A stretch of DNA of 64,000 bases, taken from NCBI GenBank assembly GCA_947447465.1, contig CANFKE010000010.1, forward strand, positions 1-64,000, written 5' to 3'. Numbering within the stretch: the first letter of the stretch is position 1; each line of letters begins with the position of its first letter. The DNA is from Chitinophagaceae bacterium (lineage in GTDB: Bacteria > Bacteroidota > Bacteroidia > Chitinophagales > Chitinophagaceae). Position numbers and translations under genes: made by a program. Positions 8,701 to 17,897 of this stretch are shown here, piece after piece. Under the pieces are notes generated by a model that was not told the DNA's origin, did not search any database, and worked only from the letters and a program-made list of their open reading frames with translations.

Positions 8701-10326
8701 ACAGGTTCTCTTATTACATTAACAGATCTTACAACTGGAGGAACATGGTCTAGCGGAGCTACTTCTGTAGCTACAGTCAATACATCTGGAGTAGTATCAG
8801 GAGTTGCTGCAGGCACTGCAATAATATCTTATACTGTTGTAAATGGTTGTGGTAGTGCTTCTGCAGTTCATACGGTTGTAGTAAACGGACCACCATCAGC
8901 AGGTACTATCTCGGGTTCTGCTTTTGTATGTATCGGTACTTCATCTTCACTGTCTGATGGTGTTACAGGTGGCACATGGAGCAGTAGTAATACTGCAATT
9001 GTTACCATTAGCCCAACGGGAGTAGCTACCGGCGTAGGTTCAGGCAGTGCCATTATTTCTTATTCTGTATCCGGAACATGTGGAACCGGCATCGCTACAT
9101 ATACTGTTTCTTCCAGCACCTCTGCTTCGGCGGGTACCATTACAGGTCCGGGTGCTGTTTGTGTAGGTTCATCCATGTCTCTGGTCGATCTGGCTGGTGG
9201 CGGTATTTGGTCATCATCCAATACTTCTGTAGCTACTATTAATGCATTAGGAACTGTTTTCGGTGTTAGTGCAGGTACTACAACTATTTCATATACTGTA
9301 ACTACGGTTTGTGGTACTGCTGTAGCAACCTATGCTGTTCTGGTTAATCCGCTGCCAACAGCTGGTGTAATAACCGGACCTGTGAATGTATGTGTCGGAT
9401 CTTCTGTATCTCTCGCAGAATCAGTTACGGGTGGCGTTTGGAGTAGCACTGCTTCATCTGTAGCAACCGTCGATCCTTCTGGGAATGTAACAGGTGTTTC
9501 CGCAGGTACGTTTATTGTAGTTTATTCTGTTACTAATGGATGTGGAACCGTAACTGCGTTACATACCATGGTCTCTAATGCGGTTCCTGTATTAGCTACT
9601 ATTACCGGGGCAAATGGTGTTTGTCAGGGTGCAAGTACAACATTGTCTGCATCTGCCCCTGGCGGTGTGTGGAGTGTAAGTAACAGTGTTGCCACTGTCT
9701 CATCTTCGGGTGTTGTTACCGGACTTTCTTACGGTGTTGATACTATTTACTACACTATTGCCAATATTTGCGATACTACAGTAGCTTCATTCGTCGATAC
9801 TGTTTATCCAACATCTATAGCGGCAGGTATCATGGGAAGTAGTATTGCATGTATAGGAGATACGTTCCAATATGCCGTGGCTATTCCTGGTGGTACGTTC
9901 ACATTATCTAATGGCAATGCTGTTGTAGATCCTGTTACCGGTTCGCTGATCCCTGTGTCGGCCGGTACAGATACACTTACTTATTCTTTGACCAATATCT
10001 GTGGTACTGCATCGGCCAGTATGACAATCAACATACTTACTGCAGCGCAGTGTGCAACAGTGGGTGTAAATAACACACAAGGATTAATTGGTATCAGAAT
10101 ATATCCTAACCCAACTGATGGATTGTTCAATATTGAAATGCCAAAGCTCAGTGCTAATGCAATTGTAACAATTACAGATATCTTCGGGAAAGTGATAGAG
10201 ACCAGAATGATAGATGCAGGTATCAGTATCACATCATTTGATCTCTCCTCATTATCTGCAGGTAATTATCTGATCAAGATAACTTCCGGTGACCAGACTT
10301 TCCGTGATAAGATAGTGATCTGGTAA
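5707..10326 (+). CDS. Giant secreted protein: anchor-V/Reeler-like domain, 16 Ig-like repeats, T9SS type A sorting domain
   Basis: A 1539-residue exported protein. A signal segment (about residues 1-27) is followed by a domain with a GCSCHT motif near residues 42-47, resembling the Reeler-like 'choice-of-anchor V' domains of Bacteroidota. From about residue 205 to 1450 there are 16 tandem Ig-like (Big2-like) repeats of about 77 residues. The consensus runs from AGTISG through VC.GSS, TGGTWSS, VATV, GVVTGV and GTAIISY to VTN.CG. Nearly every repeat has two Cys, one near its start and one in the NxCG motif, suggesting one disulfide per domain. The last 80 residues (IYPNPTDGLFNI through LSAGNYLIKI to KIVIW) are a T9SS type A sorting signal. 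It is probably a surface adhesin or stalk protein; the ligand is unknown. The DNA is itself highly repetitive, so assembly errors are possible. Confidence 0.88.
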   Translation: MKKKFILLPLVLVLIYVIGSSYSGGAAVSGGIDGTGATSAAGCSCHTSATSTTVTIELDTAGGTPVTHYVAGGSYTIKITGTNTSATSLPKFGFQVAAVKSTGAGTAAATNAGTLASTGLPAFCQNSTVGAVNVIEQTTAINATTGTGGTGTTYVVSSIPWTAPIAGTGSIKLYGVINAVDGTGGTGGDKWKNTNITITELTAPVAPITGTFTVCVGANTTLSDATTGGTWSSGTTTVATVTTTGVVHGVAPGTSVISYNAGAAGTATATVTVVGPPSAGTITGVASVCIGSTITLANTTATGTGAWSTTTPGIATINATTGAVTGIATGTANIVYTATTSCGSSTTSASVPVITTPVVAAISGGSTLCVGSSLTLTDVTASGVWSSGAPTIATVNSSGVVTALSSGTAIISYTVSNTCGSTNAVHTMVMTALPDAGNISGPTFVCQSSTISLVSSGMTGGTWSSSIAGVATVGSSSGVVTGVGSGNTTITYTVTNSCGFDTATYTVTSSAPPNTDFITGNVNICTGSTTTLHDPVAGGTWTIANPLLATVTSAAGDSAVITGLVAGSTTVSYTASNSCGSYTTTRPLTINDPVTAGAISGPSSACTGASISFTYTGSLGTGTSIRWHSSNTTVATVGLTTGSGTALATGNTFISLAYTNACSSDSLVVPLTVNPAPNAGTISGGGLVCVGSSISLTDPVTGGTWSSGTPSFATVNSTGVVTGVAGGTAIISYSVTNSCGTAVAVHTVVVQNLANAGNLSGLTSMCAGTTTTLSTDGTTGGTWICNPTSVATISTSGVVTGVSSGTANITYIVTNACGGDTANYAVLVNPAPNAGTITGSSSVCAPSSITLTDAATGGIWSSSATSVATVNGTGVVTGISNGTAIISYSVTNGCGTAVAVHSVVVSTPASAGTISGPTTVCESSSITLSSTIAGGTWTSGAPTVATINSSGVVTGLIAGVSTITYTVTNACGSAAATYGLTVNPLPVAGTITGAGSVCTGSLITLTDLTTGGTWSSGATSVATVNTSGVVSGVAAGTAIISYTVVNGCGSASAVHTVVVNGPPSAGTISGSAFVCIGTSSSLSDGVTGGTWSSSNTAIVTISPTGVATGVGSGSAIISYSVSGTCGTGIATYTVSSSTSASAGTITGPGAVCVGSSMSLVDLAGGGIWSSSNTSVATINALGTVFGVSAGTTTISYTVTTVCGTAVATYAVLVNPLPTAGVITGPVNVCVGSSVSLAESVTGGVWSSTASSVATVDPSGNVTGVSAGTFIVVYSVTNGCGTVTALHTMVSNAVPVLATITGANGVCQGASTTLSASAPGGVWSVSNSVATVSSSGVVTGLSYGVDTIYYTIANICDTTVASFVDTVYPTSIAAGIMGSSIACIGDTFQYAVAIPGGTFTLSNGNAVVDPVTGSLIPVSAGTDTLTYSLTNICGTASASMTINILTAAQCATVGVNNTQGLIGIRIYPNPTDGLFNIEMPKLSANAIVTITDIFGKVIETRMIDAGISITSFDLSSLSAGNYLIKITSGDQTFRDKIVIW

Positions 10327-10340
10327 TCAATACTAAACAA

Positions 10341-10383
10341 AATAAGAAGTCCCGCATATGTATAATATGCGGGACTTCTTATT
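10341..10383. terminator. Bidirectional terminator between the Ig-repeat gene and accC
   Basis: A 19-bp inverted repeat (AATAAGAAGTCCCGCATAT and its complement) with a 5-nt loop, A-rich on one side and T-rich on the other. It sits between convergent genes and can terminate both. Confidence 0.85.
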
Positions 10384-10410
10384 GTATACCAATCTGGTAA
10401 ATGCTATGTG

Positions 10411-11748
10411 TTACAAAAGCTTAAAGCTCTCAATAAACTTAGTGGTAAAATTACCTGCGCGGAAGTCAGGGTTACGCATTAGCTGCATGTGGAATGGTAT
10501 AGTAGTTTTTACACCTTCTATCACATATTCACTTAGTGCGCGCTCCATAGTATTGATGGCTTCTTCACGCGTCTGAGCTACAGCTATTACCTTAGCTATC
10601 ATAGAATCGTAGTAAGGAGGGATAGTGTAACCGGCATATATATGAGAGTCGATACGCACACCATGACCACCCGGCGTGTGCAGGGTAGTGATCTTACCAG
10701 GGCAAGGACGGAAGTCGTTGTATGGATCTTCTGCATTGATACGGCACTCGATAGCGTGGATCTTTGGTTCGTAGTTCTTACCACTGATCGGCACACCTGC
10801 TGCTATCTTTATCTGTTCTTTGATCAGGTCATAACTGATGACCTCTTCTGTTACGCCATGTTCTACCTGAATACGGGTATTCATTTCCATGAAGTAGAAA
10901 TTGCGATGCTTATCTACCAGAAATTCAATAGTACCAACGCTTTCGTAATTGATAGCTGCAGCAGCCTTAATAGCGGCCTCACCCATCTTTTGACGCAACT
11001 CAGGAGTCATGAAAGGAGATGGAGATTCTTCCACCAGCTTCTGGTGACGACGCTGAATAGAACAGTCACGCTCACTAAGGTGGCATACTGTACCGAACTG
11101 GTCGCCGGCTACCTGAATCTCTATATGGCGTGGTTCTTCTACGAACTTCTCCATATAGATACCATCATTTTTAAATGATGCGGCAGCTTCTATCTTAGCG
11201 GTGTTATAAGCATATTCAATTTCACTGTCTTCCCATACTACGCGCATACCTTTACCACCACCACCTGCAGTTGCTTTGATGATGACAGGGTAGCCCATAT
11301 CTCTTGCCAGGCTCTTAGCTTCTTCAACGCTTTGCAGCAGTCCTTCAGAACCAGGAATAACAGGAACTTTTGCTTTGATCATTGTTTCCTTCGCCGTGAT
11401 CTTATCGCCCATTGAGCGGATCATTTCCGGAGTTGGTCCGATGAATTTGATGTTATACTTAGCGCATATTTCTGCAAAATTGGCGTTCTCAGCCAAGAAG
11501 CCATAACCGGGATGTATCGCATCGGCATTGGTGATCTCGGCTGCAGCCATGATGTGCTGTATGTTCAAGTAAGAATCACTGCTCTGAGCCTTGCCTATAC
11601 AAACCGCTTCATCAGCGAAACGTACGTGCAGACTTTCTTTATCGGCAGTAGAGTAAACGGCTACGGTACGGATACCCATCTCACGACAAGTACGTATGAT
11701 ACGTAAGGCGATCTCACCTCTATTGGCAATCAGTATTTTTTTAAACAC
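10411..11748 (-). CDS. accC: Biotin carboxylase subunit of acetyl-CoA carboxylase
   Basis: A 445-residue cytoplasmic enzyme. It carboxylates the biotin of AccB using ATP and bicarbonate, the first half-reaction making malonyl-CoA for fatty-acid synthesis. The N-terminus [16 protein letters not shown] is diagnostic. The ATP-grasp glycine loop GGGGKGMR is at 162-169, and the conserved [10 protein letters not shown] segment lies near 290. Length is normal. The start codon is GTG (11746-11748); it gives exactly the family's conserved N-terminus and there is no nearby ATG. It lies 144 nt downstream of accB in the same direction, completing an efp-accB-accC order common in bacteria. Confidence 0.97.
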   Translation of the reverse strand: MFKKILIANRGEIALRIIRTCREMGIRTVAVYSTADKESLHVRFADEAVCIGKAQSSDSYLNIQHIMAAAEITNADAIHPGYGFLAENANFAEICAKYNIKFIGPTPEMIRSMGDKITAKETMIKAKVPVIPGSEGLLQSVEEAKSLARDMGYPVIIKATAGGGGKGMRVVWEDSEIEYAYNTAKIEAAASFKNDGIYMEKFVEEPRHIEIQVAGDQFGTVCHLSERDCSIQRRHQKLVEESPSPFMTPELRQKMGEAAIKAAAAINYESVGTIEFLVDKHRNFYFMEMNTRIQVEHGVTEEVISYDLIKEQIKIAAGVPISGKNYEPKIHAIECRINAEDPYNDFRPCPGKITTLHTPGGHGVRIDSHIYAGYTIPPYYDSMIAKVIAVAQTREEAINTMERALSEYVIEGVKTTIPFHMQLMRNPDFRAGNFTTKFIESFKLL

Positions 11749-11892
11749 AATTGAAATTTAAAAGTCAGAAATCAATTTAGTGGAAAGTAGTAAGTAGAAA
11801 GTCAAAAGCTGTATTGAATACTAAAAAAGTAAACATGTCGGGCCTTTTTACCTTCTACTTATGACTTTGAACTATTTACTAACGACTATGTA
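11749..11892. other. accB-accC spacer with low-complexity AGTAG/AAAGTC sequence
   Basis: A 144-nt spacer rich in AAGTAGTAAGTAGAAAGTC-like sequence, with AAGTAGAA at about 11791 and its complement TTCTACTT at about 11853. It could form a weak long-loop hairpin. No T-run terminator is visible, so accC may be read through from accB. Confidence 0.35.
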
Positions 11893-12390
11893 CTACATTG
11901 GTTCTACAATGAATAGTGGCTGATCGTACTCAACAGGAGAAGAATCATCAGCAAGGACCTTAACGATGCGGCCGCTTACTTCACTTTCAATTTCGTTGAA
12001 CAATTTCATTGCCTCAATGATGCACAATACCTGTCCGGCCTTTACTTCATCGCCTACATTTACGAATACAGGCTTGTCTGGAGACGGGCTTCTGTAGAAA
12101 GTACCGATCATAGGAGACTTAACAGTAACGCCATTGCTTGCTGCTTCTGCTGCTGCCGGTTTTTCTGCAGGCGCAGCGCTAGGTGCAGGTGCAGCCTGTT
12201 GCTGTGGAGCCATCTGCATTTGCTGCATAGGCATAGCCTGCTGCATCATTGGTGCAGCGGCATAAGTAACCTGTCCTGAAGAGAACTCTTGCTTGATAGT
12301 TATCTTGAAATCTCCATCTTCGATGCTCAGCTCGCTGATGCTCGATTTATTGATGGTTTTTATCAGCTCCTGGATTTGCTTATATTCCAT
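11893..12390 (-). CDS. accB: Biotin carboxyl carrier protein of acetyl-CoA carboxylase
   Basis: A 165-residue protein. An N-terminal dimerisation segment (about 1-40) is followed by a Pro/Ala/Gln/Met-rich flexible linker (about 45-85) and a C-terminal biotinyl domain (about 88-165). The biotin attachment motif EAMKL places the modified Lys at 129. It carries carboxybiotin between the biotin carboxylase and carboxyltransferase centres. It lies between efp and accC in the same orientation. The biotin ligase at 25,774-26,529 is the expected modifying enzyme. Confidence 0.97.
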   Translation of the reverse strand: MEYKQIQELIKTINKSSISELSIEDGDFKITIKQEFSSGQVTYAAAPMMQQAMPMQQMQMAPQQQAAPAPSAAPAEKPAAAEAASNGVTVKSPMIGTFYRSPSPDKPVFVNVGDEVKAGQVLCIIEAMKLFNEIESEVSGRIVKVLADDSSPVEYDQPLFIVEPM

Positions 12391-12560
12391 GAATATTGAA
12401 TTTTTAGGAAAGTTATTTTAATCGTTTAATGTATCTCTTAAAATGAAAGGCAATAATACTAATAAATCGTTACCTGACTAAATAATTTTCAGTTCAACTT
12501 ATTAACCTTATTGCCTTCTTTTTTATCAGCAGATCACTCCGGCTGATCAGCAAATGAATA

Positions 12561-13127
12561 TTATTCTTTTACACGCTCAACATAGCTTGCGTTCTTGGCA
12601 TCTACCTTTATCAGGTCGCCTTCGTTCACAAACAATGGTACTTGTATAGTTGCACCTGTTTCCAGAGTAGCAGACTTCATAGCACGAGTAGCTGTATCGC
12701 CCTTAAGGCCCGGCTCAGAGTAAGTGACACGCAGATTAACGCTTGATGGTAATTCCACGCTCATTGGTGTTTCAGACTCAGAATTGAATACAACGAAACA
12801 TTCCTGACCATCTTTATATAACTGTGGATTTTCTACCATGTTCTCAGCAATGATTATTTGCTCAAAAGAGGTATTGTCCATCAGATTAAAGCCACTGTCG
12901 TCCTTGTAGAGGAACTGGTAGTTGCGCTTTTCAACACGAACAGGGAAGATATTATCGCCTGAGTTCCATGTATGCTCTATTGTACGGTTGTTGTCCACAC
13001 CCTTGAGCTTAGCCCAAACCTTTGCTGCTGCACGGGCTGTTTTGTTCTGACCGAAATCTACTACTGAATAAAGGTTGTTGTCAAGTTTGATGATCAAACC
13101 TGTACGCATGTCTGCTGTTGTAGCCAT
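12561..13127 (-). CDS. efp: Elongation factor P, with arginine at the tip position
   Basis: A 188-residue protein with the three-domain EF-P layout and normal length. EF-P binds between the P and E sites of the ribosome and relieves stalling at proline runs. The tip loop of domain I is unusual: it reads GQNKTARAAAKVWAKLKG at about residues 26-43, where lysine-type EF-Ps have a KPGKG-like loop. The residue at the modification position is Arg32 (CGT at 13032-13034). Arg32 is the residue rhamnosylated by EarP in EarP-type EF-P, whose loop (NKSGRNAA) looks similar. No earP gene is in this window. The first gene of a likely efp-accB-accC cluster, it has a promoter at 13,155-13,182. Confidence 0.95.
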   Translation of the reverse strand: MATTADMRTGLIIKLDNNLYSVVDFGQNKTARAAAKVWAKLKGVDNNRTIEHTWNSGDNIFPVRVEKRNYQFLYKDDSGFNLMDNTSFEQIIIAENMVENPQLYKDGQECFVVFNSESETPMSVELPSSVNLRVTYSEPGLKGDTATRAMKSATLETGATIQVPLFVNEGDLIKVDAKNASYVERVKE

Positions 13128-13154
13128 GAAATATGTTATTTTTTATACGGATTG

Positions 13155-13182
13155 CAAATGTAATCATAAAAGGATAAACAAA
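13155..13182 (-). promoter_or_regulatory. Predicted efp promoter
   Basis: On the minus strand, TTTG (13179-13182) and TACATTTG (13155-13162) are separated by 16 nt, close to the Bacteroidota -33/-7 consensus although the spacing is short. The -7 element ends 27 nt upstream of the efp ATG. Confidence 0.5.
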
Positions 13183-13252
13183 AAACACAGAGTTGTTAAG
13201 ATGGTCTTTTCTTGTTTTGTGTAGGTACTTTTATTTGTAGTGTCCGGAACTT

Positions 13253-13827
13253 GATGCCCGATTCGGGTGTGCTTTGATTGGTTGTCTCAAATAGAACCGG
13301 CCAGATGGCTGTTGGTCAGAAGACACAACAGCGGCGAATGCGGGATTTATGGGTGATGCCCGATGGAAATGAAAAAGTAATCGGGCATGAATTGGGTGTA
13401 AGTTGTTGTTTTTCATTTGGTTGTGATTTTGTGATATGCCCGATGATGCCCGATTCGGCTGTGCTTTGATTTGTTGTCTAGAAGAGAACCGGCCTGATGG
13501 CTGTTGGTCAGAAGACACAGCAGCGGCAATGTGGGTTTTGTGGGTAATGCCCGATGGGAATGAAAAAGTAATCGGGCATGAAATGGGTGTAAGTTGTTGT
13601 TTTTCATTTGATTATGATTTTGGGTAATGCCCGATCATGCCCGATTCGGGTATGCTTTGATTGGTTGTCTCAAAGAGATCCGGCCTGATGGCTGTTGGTC
13701 AGAAGACACAACAGCGGCTAATGTGGGATTTATGGGTGATGCCCGATGGAAATGAAAAAGTAATCGGGCATGAATTGGGTGTAAGTTGTTGTTTTTCATT
13801 TGGTTATGATTTTTGGTAATGCCCGAT
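13253..13827. repeat. Three tandem 192-bp repeats with internal ATGCCCGAT hairpins
   Basis: Three head-to-tail copies start at 13253, 13445 and 13636 (unit lengths 192, 191 and 192), followed by a short fourth start at 13828. Each unit carries the core CTGTTGGTCAGAAGACACA and several copies of the 9-mer ATGCCCGAT. In copy 1 these are at 13254 and 13356, plus an inverted copy ATCGGGCAT at 13380-13388; two more follow at 13436 and 13446. The 13356/13380 pair makes a 9-bp stem with a 15-nt loop. Open frames through the units shift between copies and read like simple shadows, so I treat this as non-coding. Confidence 0.85.
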
Positions 13828-14201
13828 TGTGCCCGATTTGTTGCTTCATCGCACTTGGGAGGCATATTAATATAAACTGAGGATTCTAGTACGTACTACA
13901 GGGGGGGGCTTTTGATCGCAATTTACTACGATGTAAATAGATAGTAAGGAACATTAACAAAATGTGGATATCTTTTGGAGTTGTTGGTTGAGGGGGGTGA
14001 ATTAATTGATTTATCATCCGGATTCGAGAGACCCATATGAGTCGCCCTTGAAATAATTGAGGTAAATTCTGTCGTAGATTTTGATGAGTACAGGGTGGTC
14101 TTTGATTTGTTTTCTCAAAAAGAGATTGGCCTAAAAGCTGTTGGTCAGAAGACACAACAGCGGCTATTATCTATCTGAAATGAAGCGATGCTATCCAATT
14201 C
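13828..14201. other. Non-coding tail of the repeat region, with a degenerate repeat fragment
   Basis: The stretch holds a perfect 12-bp palindrome (13887-13898, TAGTACGTACTA), a run of eight G (13901-13908) and a degenerate fragment of the 192-bp unit at about 14096-14165. The fragment keeps the shared core CTGTTGGTCAGAAGACACAA. No credible gene is visible. Confidence 0.6.
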
Positions 14202-14233
14202 TTTGGATTTAATATATACACTCTGTACCTTTG
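14202..14233 (+). promoter_or_regulatory. Predicted gapA promoter
   Basis: TTTG at 14202-14205 and TACCTTTG at 14226-14233 with a 20-nt spacer, a very good Bacteroidota sigma-type promoter. The ATG of gapA is 40 nt further downstream. Confidence 0.75.
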
Positions 14234-14270
14234 CACCACTTTTAAAAACGTTCTTCAACAAATTTTATAA

Positions 14271-15284
<1,014 letters not shown>

Positions 15285-15310
15285 TTTTGATATAATCAAC
15301 CATAACATTG

Positions 15311-15345
15311 ATAAAACCCGCATAATTGTGCGGGTTTTATTATTT
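15311..15345 (+). terminator. Terminator-like hairpin between gapA and pgk
   Basis: A 12-bp perfect stem (ATAAAACCCGCA / TGCGGGTTTTAT) with a 6-nt loop, followed by a T-rich stretch. It would end most gapA transcripts or attenuate read-through into pgk, 50 nt further on. Confidence 0.8.
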
Positions 15346-15390
15346 TTACCCCTTAATTATCAATTAGCTAATAATCATAAAAATATATCG

Positions 15391-16605
15391 ATGTCTAACT
15401 TTTCCACACACAATTTTGCCAATCAGAAAGCGCTGATACGCGTAGATTTCAATGTGCCTATTAAGAAGGGTGTTATCGGTGACGATACCCGTATGACCGC
15501 AGCGTTGCCAACTATCAAGAAGGTATTGGCAGATGGAGGTGCCGTAGTACTGATGAGTCACTGGGGCCGCCCGATAAAGGATATGGAAAAGAAGCCTGAG
15601 TTGACCAAGGCTGATTTTACTTTGAAACCAGTAGCCGAGCATTTGTCCAAATTGCTGGGAACAAATGTGCAATTTGCAGATGATTGCATCAGTGATGAGG
15701 CTGCAACAATGGCTAAGCACCTGAAGGCAGGTGAGGTATTGCTGCTGGAAAACCTGCGCTACTACAAGCAGGAAGAAAAGGGCGATAAAGATTTTGCAGA
15801 AAAACTGGCTCAGTATGGTGATGTATATGTGAATGATGCTTTTGGTACCGCACACCGTGCCCATGCATCTACCGCTATCATCGCACAGTTCTTCCCCGGC
15901 GATAAGAAGATGTTCGGTCTGTTGATGGAAGGAGAAGTAGCTGCTGCAGAGAAAGTGATGCATGCTAATGACAAGCCATTTGTGGCCATAGTTGGTGGTG
16001 CCAAGGTATCTGATAAGATACTGATCATTGAAAACTTGTTGGAAAGAGCTACCGATATCATCATAGGTGGTGGTATGGCCTATACGTTCTTTAAGGCTCA
16101 GGGCGGACATATAGGTAGTTCACTGTGTGAAGATGACCGTATGGAAATGGCTCTGGACCTGCTGAAGAAGGCTGAAGCAAAGGGTGTATGCATACACTTG
16201 CCTGCTGACAGTATCATAGCTGATAAGTTTGCCGCAGATGCCAATACCTCTTCTGCATTGAGCAATGAGATACCTACCGGCTGGATGGGTCTTGACATCA
16301 GCACAATGGCTTGTGAGCAGTTCAGTAAAATTATTGGTCAGGCTAAGACCATACTCTGGAATGGTCCGATGGGTGTATTCGAAATGGAGAAATTCCAGCA
16401 TGGTACTAAGTCAATAGCTGAGGCTGTTGTTGCTGCTACTGCCAAGGGAGCATTCTCATTGGTAGGCGGTGGCGATAGTGTAGCTGCTGTAAATAAGTTT
16501 GGCTTTGCTGATAAAGTAAGCTATGTCTCTACCGGTGGTGGTGCTATGCTGGAGTACTTTGAAGGAAAGGAACTTCCGGGTATCGCAGCTATCAAAAATG
16601 CTTAA
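15391..16605 (+). CDS. pgk: Phosphoglycerate kinase
   Basis: A 404-residue monomeric glycolytic enzyme transferring phosphate from 1,3-bisphosphoglycerate to ADP. Substrate-binding motif RVDFNVP is at 17-23. [13 protein letters not shown] and the nucleotide-binding GGGDSVAA near the C-terminus are present. I start it at the ATG at 15391 (MSNFSTHNF). An upstream in-frame start at 15328 would lie inside the terminator hairpin and add non-conserved residues. It sits downstream of gapA and may be expressed by read-through or its own promoter. Confidence 0.97.
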   Translation: MSNFSTHNFANQKALIRVDFNVPIKKGVIGDDTRMTAALPTIKKVLADGGAVVLMSHWGRPIKDMEKKPELTKADFTLKPVAEHLSKLLGTNVQFADDCISDEAATMAKHLKAGEVLLLENLRYYKQEEKGDKDFAEKLAQYGDVYVNDAFGTAHRAHASTAIIAQFFPGDKKMFGLLMEGEVAAAEKVMHANDKPFVAIVGGAKVSDKILIIENLLERATDIIIGGGMAYTFFKAQGGHIGSSLCEDDRMEMALDLLKKAEAKGVCIHLPADSIIADKFAADANTSSALSNEIPTGWMGLDISTMACEQFSKIIGQAKTILWNGPMGVFEMEKFQHGTKSIAEAVVAATAKGAFSLVGGGDSVAAVNKFGFADKVSYVSTGGGAMLEYFEGKELPGIAAIKNA

Positions 16606-16624
16606 TTCACATAAAAACCATCCT

Positions 16625-17260
16625 ATGAGGTATATATTATTATCCTTGTTCCTTGCGGGCTCACTAGCTTCTGCACATGGACAAACAAAGGCAGTTACTG
16701 AAAACGGCGAAGAGGTCATATTGAACAAGGATGGTACCTGGCGGTCAATGTCGGTAACCCCGTCTTATGACACCAGATTGGATACGCCGGTAGTGACCAA
16801 AAGTGCTAAGGCAACATTTCTGGTAAAGGGTAAACGTATAAAATACGGTATATGGCTAGACCCGAAAAAGTGGACATTTTCAACAGCCAAACCTAATGAA
16901 GAGACCCCGCTTGAGTATCGTTTGACCCTTAAGAACGGCGATGCTTATGCAATGACCATTCCTGAGGGGATAGGTATAGGGTTGGACAATATTGTAAGTT
17001 TTACGCTGGAGAATACTAAAAAAGCCGCACCGGATGCGCGTATAGTGCGCCAGGAAACACGCAATGTGAATGGTAACATAGTGCGCATGGTGGAAAAAAG
17101 AGCCACCGTTCAGGGTATCAAGTTCGTCTATTTCGCCTACTATTATAGTGTAGATGATATGACCGTTCAGTTCATCACCTATACATCTGAACCATTATGG
17201 AGTAAGTATAAAGCAGATATGGAAGAGCTGTTGAGCGGCTTTACTACCAAGGTCGATTAA
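16625..17260 (+). CDS. Secreted protein of unknown function
   Basis: A 211-residue exported protein. The ATG at 16625 gives a clear signal peptide (RYILLSLFLAGSLASAHGQ); the open frame extends upstream into pgk, but those residues do not look like a real N-terminus. The mature start has the segment TENGEEVILNKDGTW, a pattern seen at the start of several Bacteroidota secreted proteins that I cannot tie to a function. The rest is mixed alpha/beta with no catalytic motif. It begins 19 nt after pgk and may be co-transcribed with it. Confidence 0.75.
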   Translation: MRYILLSLFLAGSLASAHGQTKAVTENGEEVILNKDGTWRSMSVTPSYDTRLDTPVVTKSAKATFLVKGKRIKYGIWLDPKKWTFSTAKPNEETPLEYRLTLKNGDAYAMTIPEGIGIGLDNIVSFTLENTKKAAPDARIVRQETRNVNGNIVRMVEKRATVQGIKFVYFAYYYSVDDMTVQFITYTSEPLWSKYKADMEELLSGFTTKVD

Positions 17261-17269
17261 TTAATTCAG

Positions 17270-17302
17270 CTACTGGCAGTTTGCATATCCAACTGCCTGT
17301 AG
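17270..17302 (+). terminator. Hairpin after the secreted-protein gene
   Basis: Inverted repeat CTACTGGCAGTT / AACTGCCTGTAG with one mismatch and a 9-nt loop, just after the stop codon. No T run follows, so it may be an RNA-stabilising hairpin or a weak terminator. Confidence 0.4.
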
Positions 17303-17422
17303 TGAATATAAATTACCGAGAAGGTTGTTGTCCGGGATTCTCCTGTATATACAGTGATCATAGAAAAAAGGAGAGGGGCAATAATTTTGTCCTATGATTG
17401 TAATTTCATTTGGTGGAATCAG

Positions 17423-17430
17423 TAACTTTG
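17423..17430 (+). promoter_or_regulatory. Possible -7 element for the ferredoxin gene
   Basis: TAACTTTG matches the -7 consensus TAnnTTTG and lies 51 nt upstream of the start codon. No well-spaced TTTG is present; a TTG at 17398-17400 is 22 nt upstream. Confidence 0.35.
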
Positions 17431-17481
17431 CCATCGATACTAACATTAAATACGAATACTAACTAAAAATATCAACAGGAA

Positions 17482-17832
17482 ATGGCTATTAAAATCACAG
17501 ATGAGTGCATTAACTGCGGTGCGTGCGAACCCGAGTGTCCTAATAATGCAATATATGAAGGTGGCGTAGAATGGGCCATAGCAGACGGTACTGAAGTAAA
17601 AGGTACTTATACGCTAATGGATGGTTCGGTAACTGATGCTCATGCATCTCATGCGCCGGTAGCAGTAGATACATACTATATCACACCTAATAAATGTACG
17701 GAGTGTCAGGGCTTCCATGAAGAGCCGCAATGCGCTGCTGTTTGTCCGGTTGACTGCTGTGTGCCAGATGAAATGTATCGTGAAACAGTAGAAGAACTGC
17801 TCAGTAAGAAAGAAAAACTGCACCTTAACTAA
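17482..17832 (+). CDS. 4Fe-4S dicluster ferredoxin
   Basis: A 116-residue cytoplasmic electron carrier. The first cluster motif [12 protein letters not shown] starts at Cys11. The second is [18 protein letters not shown] at about residues 72-89, with the longer spacing between its second and third Cys typical of Allochromatium/YfhL-type ferredoxins. Between them is an inserted segment with several Asp/His. It has a likely own promoter and terminator, so it is a single-gene unit. The redox partner cannot be inferred from the context. Confidence 0.93.
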   Translation: MAIKITDECINCGACEPECPNNAIYEGGVEWAIADGTEVKGTYTLMDGSVTDAHASHAPVAVDTYYITPNKCTECQGFHEEPQCAAVCPVDCCVPDEMYRETVEELLSKKEKLHLN

Positions 17833-17856
17833 GGTACTTTTTTTAATATCATATTG

Positions 17857-17897
17857 AAGGGAAGAACTTGGCCATTAGGTCTGTTCTTCCCTTTTTT
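17857..17897. terminator. Bidirectional terminator between the ferredoxin and transporter genes
   Basis: An 11-bp perfect stem (AAGGGAAGAAC / GTTCTTCCCTT) with a 15-nt loop, followed by a T run on the plus strand. It sits between convergent genes. Confidence 0.75.

Noticed and set aside
6480..9053. Leftward open frames with Val/Pro/Ala-rich products under the Ig-repeat gene
   Set aside because: They are antisense shadows of a Thr/Gly/Ser-rich repetitive coding sequence.
13253..13827. CRISPR array
   Set aside because: Repeats are 192 bp, with no short repeat/unique spacer alternation and no cas genes.
13231..13865. Small genes inside the 192-bp repeats (both strands)
   Set aside because: Open frames are present in every copy but shift between copies, have low-complexity products with repeated FHFHRA-like text, no ribosome-binding site and no signal of selection on protein sequence.
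15328..15390. Upstream start for pgk
   Set aside because: Would begin inside the terminator hairpin and add a non-conserved N-terminus; the ATG at 15391 gives the family start.
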